Below, piece after piece: positions 7,780-16,413 of a DNA stretch of 64,000 nucleotides (within the stretch, counting starts at the first letter, position 1; each line of letters opens with the position of its first letter). The DNA comes from Alphaproteobacteria bacterium (GTDB lineage: Bacteria; Pseudomonadota; Alphaproteobacteria; Micavibrionales; Micavibrionaceae). The stretch covers positions 178,300 through 242,299 of the forward strand of contig JAFLCW010000003.1 of NCBI GenBank assembly GCA_017302165.1. Direction: 5' to 3'. The translations under genes were made by a program, and so were the position numbers. The notes under the pieces are model-generated. The model searched no databases, was not told the DNA's origin, and was given only the letters and a program-made list of their open reading frames with translations.

Positions 7780-9212
7780 GGCAGATTCGTTTCCTGGATA
7801 ATACGTTCAGAAAGCTCTTGTGTATTATTTAATGTGGCGGGTGTAAACATATAATGAATAAACTCTATAACGGATACTCGATATTCTTGGCGGCGCGCCG
7901 AATCTATCGATATCATATTTTTTATCATCTCCTTTAAGTCCTGTCCGGAATGCCAGTCTTGCTTAAGCGGCGTTGGAGGCATAAAGGAAAGCGGATCGAG
8001 GCTTGGATAAAGACCACAATCTATATGTATGACGGGTACACCGGAAAGTAGTGCTTCAATACAGGCCGACGTTCCGCCATAAAGGCATATACTCGCGCCT
8101 GAGATATCGGCCTCTAAAGTTGTACCTTCAGACACGTCAAACATCGTAGAAACATGAATAGGACACGCCGGATGTGTCCGAACCCGAACACGTGTGTCTA
8201 TTGGCTCTAATACCTGAGTAATGCATTCCATCAAGAGACGATCAGAGTCAAGACCTTGCAGAAGAACCAATACATATCCATCTTCAGGTATCGGCAAAAT
8301 CAACAGATTCAAATTTTTACGAAATGAAACACCCGTAATCAAACGATCTTCTGGCATTTGGAAATGCGAGATTAATCGATCTGTTGCCCCTGCCCCGGAC
8401 GTCATCACATAATCCGGTAACTGATCTTCATGAACCTCGTAGCTTAACTTGGTCATCTCATCCGGAAGCGCTGTATGTTGGTATCCAACACTCGTGATAT
8501 GCTTCTCTTTTGCCGCCCGCACAGCACCAGACTCCCAGCTATTCCCTTCAAAAGGCAATAAAATTTTCTGACATTGTGTTTCTTCTATGACGCGTCTTAA
8601 TGCTCTTTTTATACTCATAGCCAGTGGTATCGGGGCACGAAAAGCATGATATATATCCTTGAAAATGGATTTCTTGTAAAATAAATCAGAAACCTTCACT
8701 TTTAAAAATACCATCTGACAAAAAATGACCAGATAATCCCAAAATGTTAGAAAACTATAGACAGAGTAAGCATGAATATTTTGATACTGATAGGTTGATT
8801 CTAATGATTGGTGTTCATCTATAAAAAGAATGATGTAATTTTCCTGATTTTTTTTAAGATCATGAACAAAATGACCCCAGATCGGATCTATCCCGGAGGC
8901 TAAGAAATCTCGATGACTTTGGTTAATCCATATCGATAAAACCACCGTATTTACTTTTGGAAGTTTGTACTGATCGGATTGGTAACGTGATAACAAAAAC
9001 CTAAAGCCCTGATAAGCGTTATATATTTTATGTACACATAAAGAAAAAACTGATGATTCATCTAGCTTGCCCTGTGTTATATCAGACGTCAGAAGACTCT
9101 GCCAATGATTAAGCTTGGCTAGAGGGCTTGCCAGAACAACCCATTGATCAGAATTTAGAGACCTGACCTCACGGGATATTTTTTCAAATATACGAAAAGT
9201 CCGCTTATCCAT
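7776..9212 (-). CDS. GT-B-like surface carbohydrate biosynthesis protein
   Basis: 478 aa from the chosen ATG at 9212, which overlaps the upstream stop by 8 bp. The open frame extends to 9287 but that would intrude 83 bp into the upstream gene. Start choice is uncertain. The C-terminal half looks like a GT-B nucleotide-binding domain: a VLVLLQGLDS strand, RVRTHPACP, then ICLYGGTSACIEALLSGVPVIHI, as in polysialyl/CDP-glycerol-type transferases and O-antigen proteins. The N-terminal half is poorly recognisable and AT-rich. It is likely a transferase of the surface glycan; donor unknown. Confidence 0.6.
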   Translation of the reverse strand: MDKRTFRIFEKISREVRSLNSDQWVVLASPLAKLNHWQSLLTSDITQGKLDESSVFSLCVHKIYNAYQGFRFLLSRYQSDQYKLPKVNTVVLSIWINQSHRDFLASGIDPIWGHFVHDLKKNQENYIILFIDEHQSLESTYQYQNIHAYSVYSFLTFWDYLVIFCQMVFLKVKVSDLFYKKSIFKDIYHAFRAPIPLAMSIKRALRRVIEETQCQKILLPFEGNSWESGAVRAAKEKHITSVGYQHTALPDEMTKLSYEVHEDQLPDYVMTSGAGATDRLISHFQMPEDRLITGVSFRKNLNLLILPIPEDGYVLVLLQGLDSDRLLMECITQVLEPIDTRVRVRTHPACPIHVSTMFDVSEGTTLEADISGASICLYGGTSACIEALLSGVPVIHIDCGLYPSLDPLSFMPPTPLKQDWHSGQDLKEMIKNMISIDSARRQEYRVSVIEFIHYMFTPATLNNTQELSERIIQETNLP

Positions 9213-10041
9213 GCATAGCATCAAAATGAGATGCATAATGTTTAAAGATAACAGGTCGCCAGAGTGCAATCCCCCCCCGATTTTCAAATGTATGAAGGAT
9301 CATGTCCGGATTGGGAACAGAAATGACGTGAACCCCTCGCGGAGGCAAGGTCGCTTCTGCTGTGTGACAGGGTTTCCCAGATCGGTCAAAAAATGTCAGA
9401 TTTATTTTTTGATGCTTATGTGTCGGATTGGTATACACAAGTTCAATATGAGATGAATCTGAAATGATTAACTGCGGATAATATTTGGAATGGGGCTTAC
9501 TGGCCGTCACATAGGCGTAATCATGCCGACCCTTCTCATGTGCCAAGGATTGCAAATTGCCATGACAAAAACTCTTGATCTGATCCCCCTTGCGGCGATA
9601 ACCAATATATCCGCGCTCAGTCAAATGAGATTTCTGCGCCGAGAAGCGGTGTTCATGCCCTGAATGATGAAAAACAGAAAATCCACCTATACTGGTACGC
9701 GGTGATACATAATCACGAATATTCAGGGTCTTTCTTTCAAACGGTTCGAGAATGATCTTCTCTTTCTTGAAAATATGTCCAGCGCTATCGAAAAAGACAA
9801 GATCGCAGGTCTCCTTGATTGAATCGGCGGGAAACATAAAAGATGTGACATTAAATAATTCAAATTCCGTATCCCAGATGTCATCGCATCTCCAGACAAA
9901 AATATCACTGACTACGGCTTGTGATCGATAAGGTTTCAATTCAATAAATGGTTCATGTCCACGCCAATGACGGAACCGATAGCCAAAGGCCGAATGGTGG
10001 ACATGATCATAGTACAAACGAGACAGGATTTTTTTAATCAT
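9205..10041 (-). CDS. hypothetical beta-rich protein of the glycan cluster
   Basis: 278 aa, no signal peptide or membrane segment, family not recognised. The second half has a strand pattern of an Ig-like or jelly-roll fold (HIELVYTNPTHKHQKINLTF, then PPRGVHVISV). A similar general layout is seen in the next upstream gene (10045-10839), which is close in size, so the two may be distant paralogues acting together. It is separated from that gene by 3 bp. The role is unknown; position suggests glycan assembly or modification. Confidence 0.55.
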   Translation of the reverse strand: MIKKILSRLYYDHVHHSAFGYRFRHWRGHEPFIELKPYRSQAVVSDIFVWRCDDIWDTEFELFNVTSFMFPADSIKETCDLVFFDSAGHIFKKEKIILEPFERKTLNIRDYVSPRTSIGGFSVFHHSGHEHRFSAQKSHLTERGYIGYRRKGDQIKSFCHGNLQSLAHEKGRHDYAYVTASKPHSKYYPQLIISDSSHIELVYTNPTHKHQKINLTFFDRSGKPCHTAEATLPPRGVHVISVPNPDMILHTFENRGGIALWRPVIFKHYASHFDAMHG

Positions 10042-10044
10042 GAT

Positions 10045-10839
10045 TTATGCCGCATATCGGGTAAGCCAAAATGATTTTAATTCTTTTTGAAAATGTCCTG
10101 CATTTCCAAATACCACCATTGATGCCGGTGGATGGGTATGTTCAAAACTCATCTCTCGGCCATCCGCTGTCGCCGAAAAGAAAATAGGAATGCCAGACAT
10201 ATTCCCGCAGACTGCCAGCACAATAGTATCAGAGGGAATATTTACCCCCTCAAGATCAACGATATTGCATCTATTGGTATATACGGTTGTCTCATGGATA
10301 ATCTCATCTGCCCTAGGATTAACAAACCGGAGGGTATGAGGCGTGATTTCAGGGCTTTGCGTCAATGACGCAAGAATAAATTTGTTCAAGACTCCCGGCT
10401 TGGATTGAATCATAGGTGACAGGCTCACCAAACTGCCCTTTTTAATATATTTTACCATTTCATGCTGATAATCACCTTCATAACTGGTGGCGGTATGAGG
10501 AGAATAAATTTTAATATTGCCGCGCCATGTCGGCATGAAAAACATATGATCGGATAAGATCAATTTTTTTGATGTCGCCGGCACATCCTGATAATGAAAA
10601 AAAAGATAAGGATGTTGATCACGGGGTACATCTGGCGGCAAATCGTCTAACGATATTTCTTTGGCTTCGTTCGGTTTTATGCGTCCGACATCGCGATAAT
10701 GCCACTGATGTCCATCCGACCAGGTTGCATAAATGGTCTGTACCTCGGGTCGCAGGGGAAAGGCCTCTAGACAAGGAAAATTCACGAGCGTAATCGCACT
10801 TTTGAACGGTTCAATCTGAGGAAAAAAATAATAATTCAT
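10045..10839 (-). CDS. hypothetical beta-rich protein of the glycan cluster
   Basis: 264 aa, soluble, family not recognised. It contains several predicted beta-strands, the segment YATWSDGHQWHYRDVGRI, and a C-terminal MSFEHTHPPASMVVFG motif with a His pair that might bind metal. The gene sits 4 bp after asnB and 3 bp before the similar-sized gene at 9205-10041. Tight packing argues for a shared process. No function can be assigned. Confidence 0.55.
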   Translation of the reverse strand: MNYYFFPQIEPFKSAITLVNFPCLEAFPLRPEVQTIYATWSDGHQWHYRDVGRIKPNEAKEISLDDLPPDVPRDQHPYLFFHYQDVPATSKKLILSDHMFFMPTWRGNIKIYSPHTATSYEGDYQHEMVKYIKKGSLVSLSPMIQSKPGVLNKFILASLTQSPEITPHTLRFVNPRADEIIHETTVYTNRCNIVDLEGVNIPSDTIVLAVCGNMSGIPIFFSATADGREMSFEHTHPPASMVVFGNAGHFQKELKSFWLTRYAA

Positions 10840-10843
10840 TCAA

Positions 10844-12727
10844 CTACCTATGATGTTGCCATTGACGGTACATTAACACACCCCATATGGGATAAAATAG
10901 ATCATCTCGTGTTCCGGATTCATACATCTTCCACACATGCTGGACATGATTCATGTTTAAAAAAGGATCAGAACTGCCAGATAAAATATTCTGTGCCCAA
11001 GTTTTAAAATGGGTACGTAGCCATATTTTCATAGGAATATGAAATCCCGTTTTGGGGCTATCGACAATAGAATCTGGCAAATATGAACGAAGTGCGTCCT
11101 TTATAATCTTTTTAGTAACACCTGAACCCTCTATCGTCATATGAGAGACAGGCAATGCTTTAGAAAATGCTACAATTTCCTGATCTAAAAAAGGAACGCG
11201 CACTTCTATAGATGCCGCCATACTGGCACGATCAACTTTGGTTAGCATATCATCCGGCAAGCGCATATTTTGATTATAGGTCAAGATATCCCGAAGATCT
11301 GATCGTGCCGAGCGTGAATAGATAGATAAGTCTTGATCAAATCTTTTTAAAAATTGGACATCATGGCAATAGACTTTATCAAGACCTACATAATGATGAT
11401 GATGAAAATAAGAAACTAAAGACGGTTCTTTTAAAAGATTTTTAAGATACGGCAGGCTTTGTCCAGGGTTCGATAGAAAATTTTTAAAGAAAGACACCGT
11501 ACTGGAAGATGGTTTATCGGATATCAACGACGATAAAGCTGGCCGCAGAACCATCGGCAAATAACGCAATCTTTTCCATTCTTGAACCGCTTGAATATAC
11601 CGGGGATATCCAGCAAAAAGTTCGTCGGCACCGTCCCCGGATAACGCTACTTTTGTAAATTTCCCTACGTGCTGGGATAAAAGATAGGTGGGAATAGCCG
11701 AGGAATCCGCATACGGCTCATCATACATCCCTGCCAAATGATCCAGATGCGGCGCAACGTCCTCTGGCGCAATCATCAACGTGTCATGAGGCAATCCTAA
11801 ATGCTTTGCAATCACGCCAGCGCGTACGCTCTCATCGAATTTTGGATCTTCATAACCAACTGAAAATGTACGATATCCCCCATGTTTTGCCATCAACGCA
11901 GAGATAAGACTGGAATCATTTCCCCCGGATAAAAATCCAGCCACAGGAACATCGGCTTGTAATTGCCGTGATACACTATGCGCGAGAATATTTTGAAATT
12001 CTTCAACTCGGCGTGCCTCTGGCATGTCTACAATATAACTGTAGTTCTGTGTAAGAGGGGCGTAAGGAATGATATTAAATGTTCCTGATGAACCAAATTC
12101 AAGATAAGTACTTTGCGGGAGTTTTCGGGCAGATTTATATATCGTTCGAGGGTGAGGAATATGAAGTAGATTGAAATACGCACTTAAAGCATCTTCATCT
12201 ATATCCCTGTTAAATTCCGGATGAGCCGTCAGTGTTTTTAATTCAGACCCAAATAAAAAAGATGTCCCACACACAGCGTAATAAAGCGGCTTAATCCCTA
12301 CAGAATCGCGCGCGAGGGATAATATTTTTTGATGTCTGTCCCATAACGCAAAAGCAAACATGCCGTTCAACTTAGGCAAAGTTTCCGGTAGTCCGTATTG
12401 AGCAATATGTTCCAAAAGCGTTTCTGTATCCGATGATCCTTTGAAGGTTGCCGATACACGAGAGCGTAATTCCCGGTGATTATATATCTCGCCGTTATAA
12501 ATAATCACATATCTTTCGCAGGCACTCACCATAGGCTGTGCACCTGTGAGACTTAAATCCACAATCGACAAGCGCTTATGGCCAAGTACGACAAAATCAT
12601 CATGCCATATACCTTCGCCGTCCGGGCCACGATGAGACATAGCTTTCATCATGTCTTTCAACACCGATATATGATCTGGGTTTATGCGTGAATGATTAAG
12701 CCGCAAAAAACCGGTGATACCGCACAT
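10844..12727 (-). CDS. asnB: asparagine synthase (glutamine-hydrolysing) family protein
   Basis: 627 aa. The class II glutaminase domain starts MCGITGF with the nucleophile Cys2, and has RGPDGEG and the YNGEIYNH motif. The synthase domain has the PP-loop FLSGGNDSSL (about residues 266-275) and the VALSGDGADELFAGY motif. Enzymes of this family inside polysaccharide loci often amidate uronic acids or build amidino groups on sugars rather than make free asparagine. With the TviB-type dehydrogenase in the same operon, uronamide formation is a reasonable inference. Confidence 0.9.
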   Translation of the reverse strand: MCGITGFLRLNHSRINPDHISVLKDMMKAMSHRGPDGEGIWHDDFVVLGHKRLSIVDLSLTGAQPMVSACERYVIIYNGEIYNHRELRSRVSATFKGSSDTETLLEHIAQYGLPETLPKLNGMFAFALWDRHQKILSLARDSVGIKPLYYAVCGTSFLFGSELKTLTAHPEFNRDIDEDALSAYFNLLHIPHPRTIYKSARKLPQSTYLEFGSSGTFNIIPYAPLTQNYSYIVDMPEARRVEEFQNILAHSVSRQLQADVPVAGFLSGGNDSSLISALMAKHGGYRTFSVGYEDPKFDESVRAGVIAKHLGLPHDTLMIAPEDVAPHLDHLAGMYDEPYADSSAIPTYLLSQHVGKFTKVALSGDGADELFAGYPRYIQAVQEWKRLRYLPMVLRPALSSLISDKPSSSTVSFFKNFLSNPGQSLPYLKNLLKEPSLVSYFHHHHYVGLDKVYCHDVQFLKRFDQDLSIYSRSARSDLRDILTYNQNMRLPDDMLTKVDRASMAASIEVRVPFLDQEIVAFSKALPVSHMTIEGSGVTKKIIKDALRSYLPDSIVDSPKTGFHIPMKIWLRTHFKTWAQNILSGSSDPFLNMNHVQHVWKMYESGTRDDLFYPIWGVLMYRQWQHHR

Positions 12728-12733
12728 AGGGTA

Positions 12734-13549
12734 TTATCCTCGGCTCAAGATGTAATTTGTTAAACGTGTGTCGCCGTCCGGATGATCTTCCCGCTGAATG
12801 CGAAACCCATGGGATATGATATCGAACAAAAGCGGGGGCAAGTTGTTGTTATCCCGCGCCGGAAGTTCAATCAAAATAGAAGTAAGTACTGGATTTTCTA
12901 ATGTTTTAGCCATGCCTGCCAAAACATACGGCTCTGCCCCATCTACATCAATTTTAATATGATTGGGTACAGGGGTTTTGAAAATTCGAATAAAGTCATC
13001 GAGCGTAAATCCTAACGTCGCTTGTGCATGTACCGTTTGCAAAGCACCCCCAAATTCGTTGACCGCTTTTTGAAATCCTGTATGCGCGGCACCAGATTGT
13101 ACCGATGACATATGAAGATGGTCGATGACCGTTTTATTCGAAAGTGCCACACAAAAAGGTGATAAATAATCGGATATGTTATTCAAGATAACATTCCGGC
13201 AGAGTGTTGAAAAATTGAACGGCGATGGTTCAAACGCAAAAACACGTGCCTGCTTGTGGATGGACGCATATAAACTATAAACGCCTATGTTGGCCCCAAT
13301 ATCAAAAAAAACATCATTGGGTTTAAATTGATTGATCCATTCAATCGTGGCGGGCTCTTTTGTCAAATGTGTTTGACCTCGCCAATCCGCGAGCGCGGAT
13401 GGTGTTTCAAAAATGATACCGTCATATTTTCTATGTGCGTACTTGGATGCATATTCAACAAATGCTGGGAAAGACTGACCCATCAGCGTGTGAATAATCA
13501 CTGCTGTTTTTTGCGGAATATTTATTTTTTCAATGAGTCTAATAATCAT
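12734..13549 (-). CDS. FkbM family methyltransferase
   Basis: 271 aa. The SAM-binding motif is VFFDIGANIGVYSLYA (about residues 78-93), followed by VFAFEPSPFN and the FkbM-type HIKIDVDGAEPYVLAGM. FkbM enzymes are O-methyltransferases, frequent in O-antigen and capsule clusters where they cap or decorate sugars. It overlaps the GT8 gene by four bases and lies 6 bp before asnB. Substrate unknown. Confidence 0.85.
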   Translation of the reverse strand: MIIRLIEKINIPQKTAVIIHTLMGQSFPAFVEYASKYAHRKYDGIIFETPSALADWRGQTHLTKEPATIEWINQFKPNDVFFDIGANIGVYSLYASIHKQARVFAFEPSPFNFSTLCRNVILNNISDYLSPFCVALSNKTVIDHLHMSSVQSGAAHTGFQKAVNEFGGALQTVHAQATLGFTLDDFIRIFKTPVPNHIKIDVDGAEPYVLAGMAKTLENPVLTSILIELPARDNNNLPPLLFDIISHGFRIQREDHPDGDTRLTNYILSRG

Positions 13550-14520
13550 GATTTTTTTAATATTTTTTTTGCCATATGTTTCGCCTCAACAAGGGCATAA
13601 TTGGCGGCATGGCGAATGAATTCTTTTTTATCGCCCTGATAGGCTTGCATCAATTCATAAAGACGGATAGCGCGGTCTCTCTTTTGGCTAAACACCATGA
13701 GATCTTTGTGTGCGACAAATCCAGCTTGCTTATCAACGGCGCGAAGTTTTTCAGTATAGACAGGATTTTTCCCTAAATTAATTTCACCCTGAAGTTCAAA
13801 GCGAAGAGACGGTCTAAAATATCCTTTGACTATCTGTTCGTGAATGTAAGCGGCTTCAATTTTTGACTGTTCAATCAATCTCTTTAATGTACCAACCCAT
13901 ACATGGCCATAAGGATTATCAACGGACACCCAAGGCTGTGTGGGCACATTCGTAAAATGTAAAAGATGTACGTCTTCATTCCAAAAATCCATTGCATTCC
14001 ATATTCTGGGAACAGCACGAGAGAGATCTTTTTCATCGAGAAAACATAAATCGCTCATCATCTCTTTATAGGTATATTTTCCATCCAGCCCTTCGACTAA
14101 ACCCACCAAAGACCATTTGGCTTTTTCACAATCAATCAACATCACAGACGTTTCATTTTTATTGCCTTTGGCTTTATCGCTACAAAAAGATGTGTCTGTA
14201 CCATCCACAAAGGCTACGGTTGCACCCTGCATAGGCGTCTCCCACAAGCCGCGAATATCTTTAAATACCATCATGTCTGCATCCAGATAGATGGCACGTC
14301 CGCGATAACGCGCCAGCTCAGGGATGGCCCATCTCGCAAATGAAAATCCTGTGCGTTGTGACTGACGGACATCCTTAGGTTGAGGAATGGACAATTTATC
14401 CATAAAATGAACATTCACATTTTTGTCTAAAGATGTTTCGAGGATTGTTTGCTTCAGCACCTCGGCGGCACCAAGTTGCGATACGTCCGTCCCCACATAA
14501 ACCTGAATAGTTTCTGTCAT
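13546..14520 (-). CDS. glycosyltransferase, GT8-like
   Basis: 324 aa. It begins with a nucleotide-binding strand (IQVYVGTDVSQ) and has the metal-binding DxD motif at residues 80-82 in AIYLDADMMVF, preceded by FARWAIPELARY, as in LPS glucosyl/galactosyltransferases and glycogenin-like GT8 enzymes. The C-terminus is basic (AKKILKKS), consistent with membrane-surface association. It is coupled by ATGA overlaps to the acyltransferase upstream and the FkbM gene downstream. Confidence 0.75.
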   Translation of the reverse strand: MTETIQVYVGTDVSQLGAAEVLKQTILETSLDKNVNVHFMDKLSIPQPKDVRQSQRTGFSFARWAIPELARYRGRAIYLDADMMVFKDIRGLWETPMQGATVAFVDGTDTSFCSDKAKGNKNETSVMLIDCEKAKWSLVGLVEGLDGKYTYKEMMSDLCFLDEKDLSRAVPRIWNAMDFWNEDVHLLHFTNVPTQPWVSVDNPYGHVWVGTLKRLIEQSKIEAAYIHEQIVKGYFRPSLRFELQGEINLGKNPVYTEKLRAVDKQAGFVAHKDLMVFSQKRDRAIRLYELMQAYQGDKKEFIRHAANYALVEAKHMAKKILKKS

Positions 14521-15515
14521 GTTTTTCTTCCTTGTGAAAATAAAAATATTTTTTTACTGAAAATATCCCATCCAAACGATATCAGCACGGGAAAAACCCA
14601 GAAAAAGAGAATAATGGTGAGCGCAGACGCCTGTGGAATATACACTGACATGATATAGGCCATCAAGCCATGGAACAGATATATCTCATAGGTTAATTGG
14701 CCAAGCCTGACACCTATACCCTGCGCTGAAAAAAACGTCAAAAAGGTTGGGGCGACAAGCATCCCGGCCGTCACTAGAAAGGCAATAAATCGGCCTTCTG
14801 CAAATAAATGATCCCATATCCCTGCCTCTGAATTTCTTGATATGACGATGCCGATAAAAAGCATCGCACTTGAAATCCACAGCATTTTACTATGAAAGAA
14901 TTTTGGCCAATCCTTGTTGTGTTGATGATATTTCGCTAAAGCCATGCCGAAAAAATACATGGGTATCGCCGAAAAAAATGTTCTCTCCCCTAGATGCAGG
15001 CTCCCTTTATATATTTCACTCACGATGGCGCTGATACCGATACTGACAATCGGTAACAGGCACAAAAGAATGACCAATATTGACTTATTTAAATTTCGCT
15101 TCAGTAACGGCAGAGCCAGTATCGGCGTTATCATATAAAGTTGTAGTTCAATAATAATCGTCCATAAAACACCATTATGCGGCATATGATCTTCAAGCCA
15201 AAAGACAACTGGAAAGAGGGTATAGATATCATTTATACGCCACGTTCCTTCTGTGAGAGCCACAATCACGAATGATAAAATGAGAAGCGGATAAAGCCTG
15301 ATAATACGTTTTTTATAATAGGATAAAACTGAAGGATCTCGGTGATAAGAATAAAAATTCAAAAAGCCGGAAGTCACAAAGAACGCCCAAACCGCCAAGG
15401 TTCCCGGCATACCCAAGATACCGGGAAAGAGTGCCGGAATTAAATGGGCAATAATCACATATTGTGCCAAAAAACCCCGGTAAATATCTATGGTATGAGA
15501 TGTTTTAGTGTCCAT
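14517..15515 (-). CDS. acyltransferase 3 family membrane protein
   Basis: 332 aa from the ATG at 15515, which has AAGGGCAGG just before it; the upstream ATG at 15536 lacks a ribosome site and would overlap more. About ten hydrophobic segments are visible. The N-terminal IDIYRGFLAQYVIIAHLIP motif with the conserved Arg and His, and the TSGFLNFYSY segment, mark the OafA/NodX/ExoZ family. These inner-membrane enzymes O-acetylate or otherwise acylate surface sugars. Likely decorates the glycan. Confidence 0.85.
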   Translation of the reverse strand: MDTKTSHTIDIYRGFLAQYVIIAHLIPALFPGILGMPGTLAVWAFFVTSGFLNFYSYHRDPSVLSYYKKRIIRLYPLLILSFVIVALTEGTWRINDIYTLFPVVFWLEDHMPHNGVLWTIIIELQLYMITPILALPLLKRNLNKSILVILLCLLPIVSIGISAIVSEIYKGSLHLGERTFFSAIPMYFFGMALAKYHQHNKDWPKFFHSKMLWISSAMLFIGIVISRNSEAGIWDHLFAEGRFIAFLVTAGMLVAPTFLTFFSAQGIGVRLGQLTYEIYLFHGLMAYIMSVYIPQASALTIILFFWVFPVLISFGWDIFSKKIFLFSQGRKT

Positions 15516-16410
15516 CCTGCCCTTGATATTCTGCACGGATTGATGACAGACTCTGGTCTATATCCGGCAAAGCATATCCCAAATATGATTCCGCCCGGGA
15601 TACATTCATCGACATATCTGGCGGACGCGGTGCCTGAAGTTTGACGCTCGCCATAGGTGTTGGAACGACCAGTGTAGGATTGAATCCAAAATGCTGAGCG
15701 GCCTTCAGAGCAAAGTCATATTTGGATATGCGCTCTCGGCCACCTACATGCAGAATACCCCTCACCTTCAGAGGCGAAAGATCATACAATGCCTTGGAAA
15801 GATATGGCACAGACAGGGGACTGACCCATGAGTCAATAAAGGCAGGTACAGATTCACCTGCCGATAGTTTTTGCCAGATCCAATCCGTTAGCGATTGCCG
15901 CCACGGCAAACCCTTTCCAAAGAAATTCGTACGGATAATCAAACTCTCCGGATAAGCTTGGCCAACAAAGTGTTCAGCCTGAGCCTTTGTCTGGGCATAT
16001 ATATTCACAGGGGATATCACGACATCTTCAGAAAACAAGGCTTGTCGGCCATCTGTGATATGATCAGTTGAAATAAATATAAACCTAATCTGGTTTTGGT
16101 GGCACAGATGTGCAAGTCGTCTTGGAATTTCTGTATTGATTAAAAAAGCATATTCTGGATTTTTTTCACATTCATCAACGCTGGTTAATCCGGCGGTATG
16201 AATGACCACATCTGGCTTTTCATCATGAATAATCTGATCTATCCGGCCTTCATCCCGCAGGTCAGCCGTGACCATATGAATATTATGATGTACAAACCGT
16301 GAAGGATGATGATGCAACAAACCCACAATCTCATGTGTGCCTAAGGTTGATATATAACGCAGTAACCCCTGCCCTAAAAGACCCGATGCGCCTGTGATTA
16401 GAAATTTCAT
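15505..16410 (-). CDS. RmlD-like sugar-nucleotide reductase/epimerase (SDR)
   Basis: 301 aa. The N-terminal FLITGASGLLGQGLLRY is an extended-SDR Rossmann motif, and IFISTDHITDG plus VNIYAQTKAQAE supply the Ser and the Tyr-x3-Lys. This order matches RmlD, dTDP-4-dehydrorhamnose reductase. No rmlA, rmlB or rmlC is in the window, so rhamnose synthesis is not established and another keto-sugar may be the substrate. It lies 3 bp after the ABC transporter gene. Confidence 0.78.
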   Translation of the reverse strand: MKFLITGASGLLGQGLLRYISTLGTHEIVGLLHHHPSRFVHHNIHMVTADLRDEGRIDQIIHDEKPDVVIHTAGLTSVDECEKNPEYAFLINTEIPRRLAHLCHQNQIRFIFISTDHITDGRQALFSEDVVISPVNIYAQTKAQAEHFVGQAYPESLIIRTNFFGKGLPWRQSLTDWIWQKLSAGESVPAFIDSWVSPLSVPYLSKALYDLSPLKVRGILHVGGRERISKYDFALKAAQHFGFNPTLVVPTPMASVKLQAPRPPDMSMNVSRAESYLGYALPDIDQSLSSIRAEYQGQDGH

Positions 16411-16413
16411 ACC

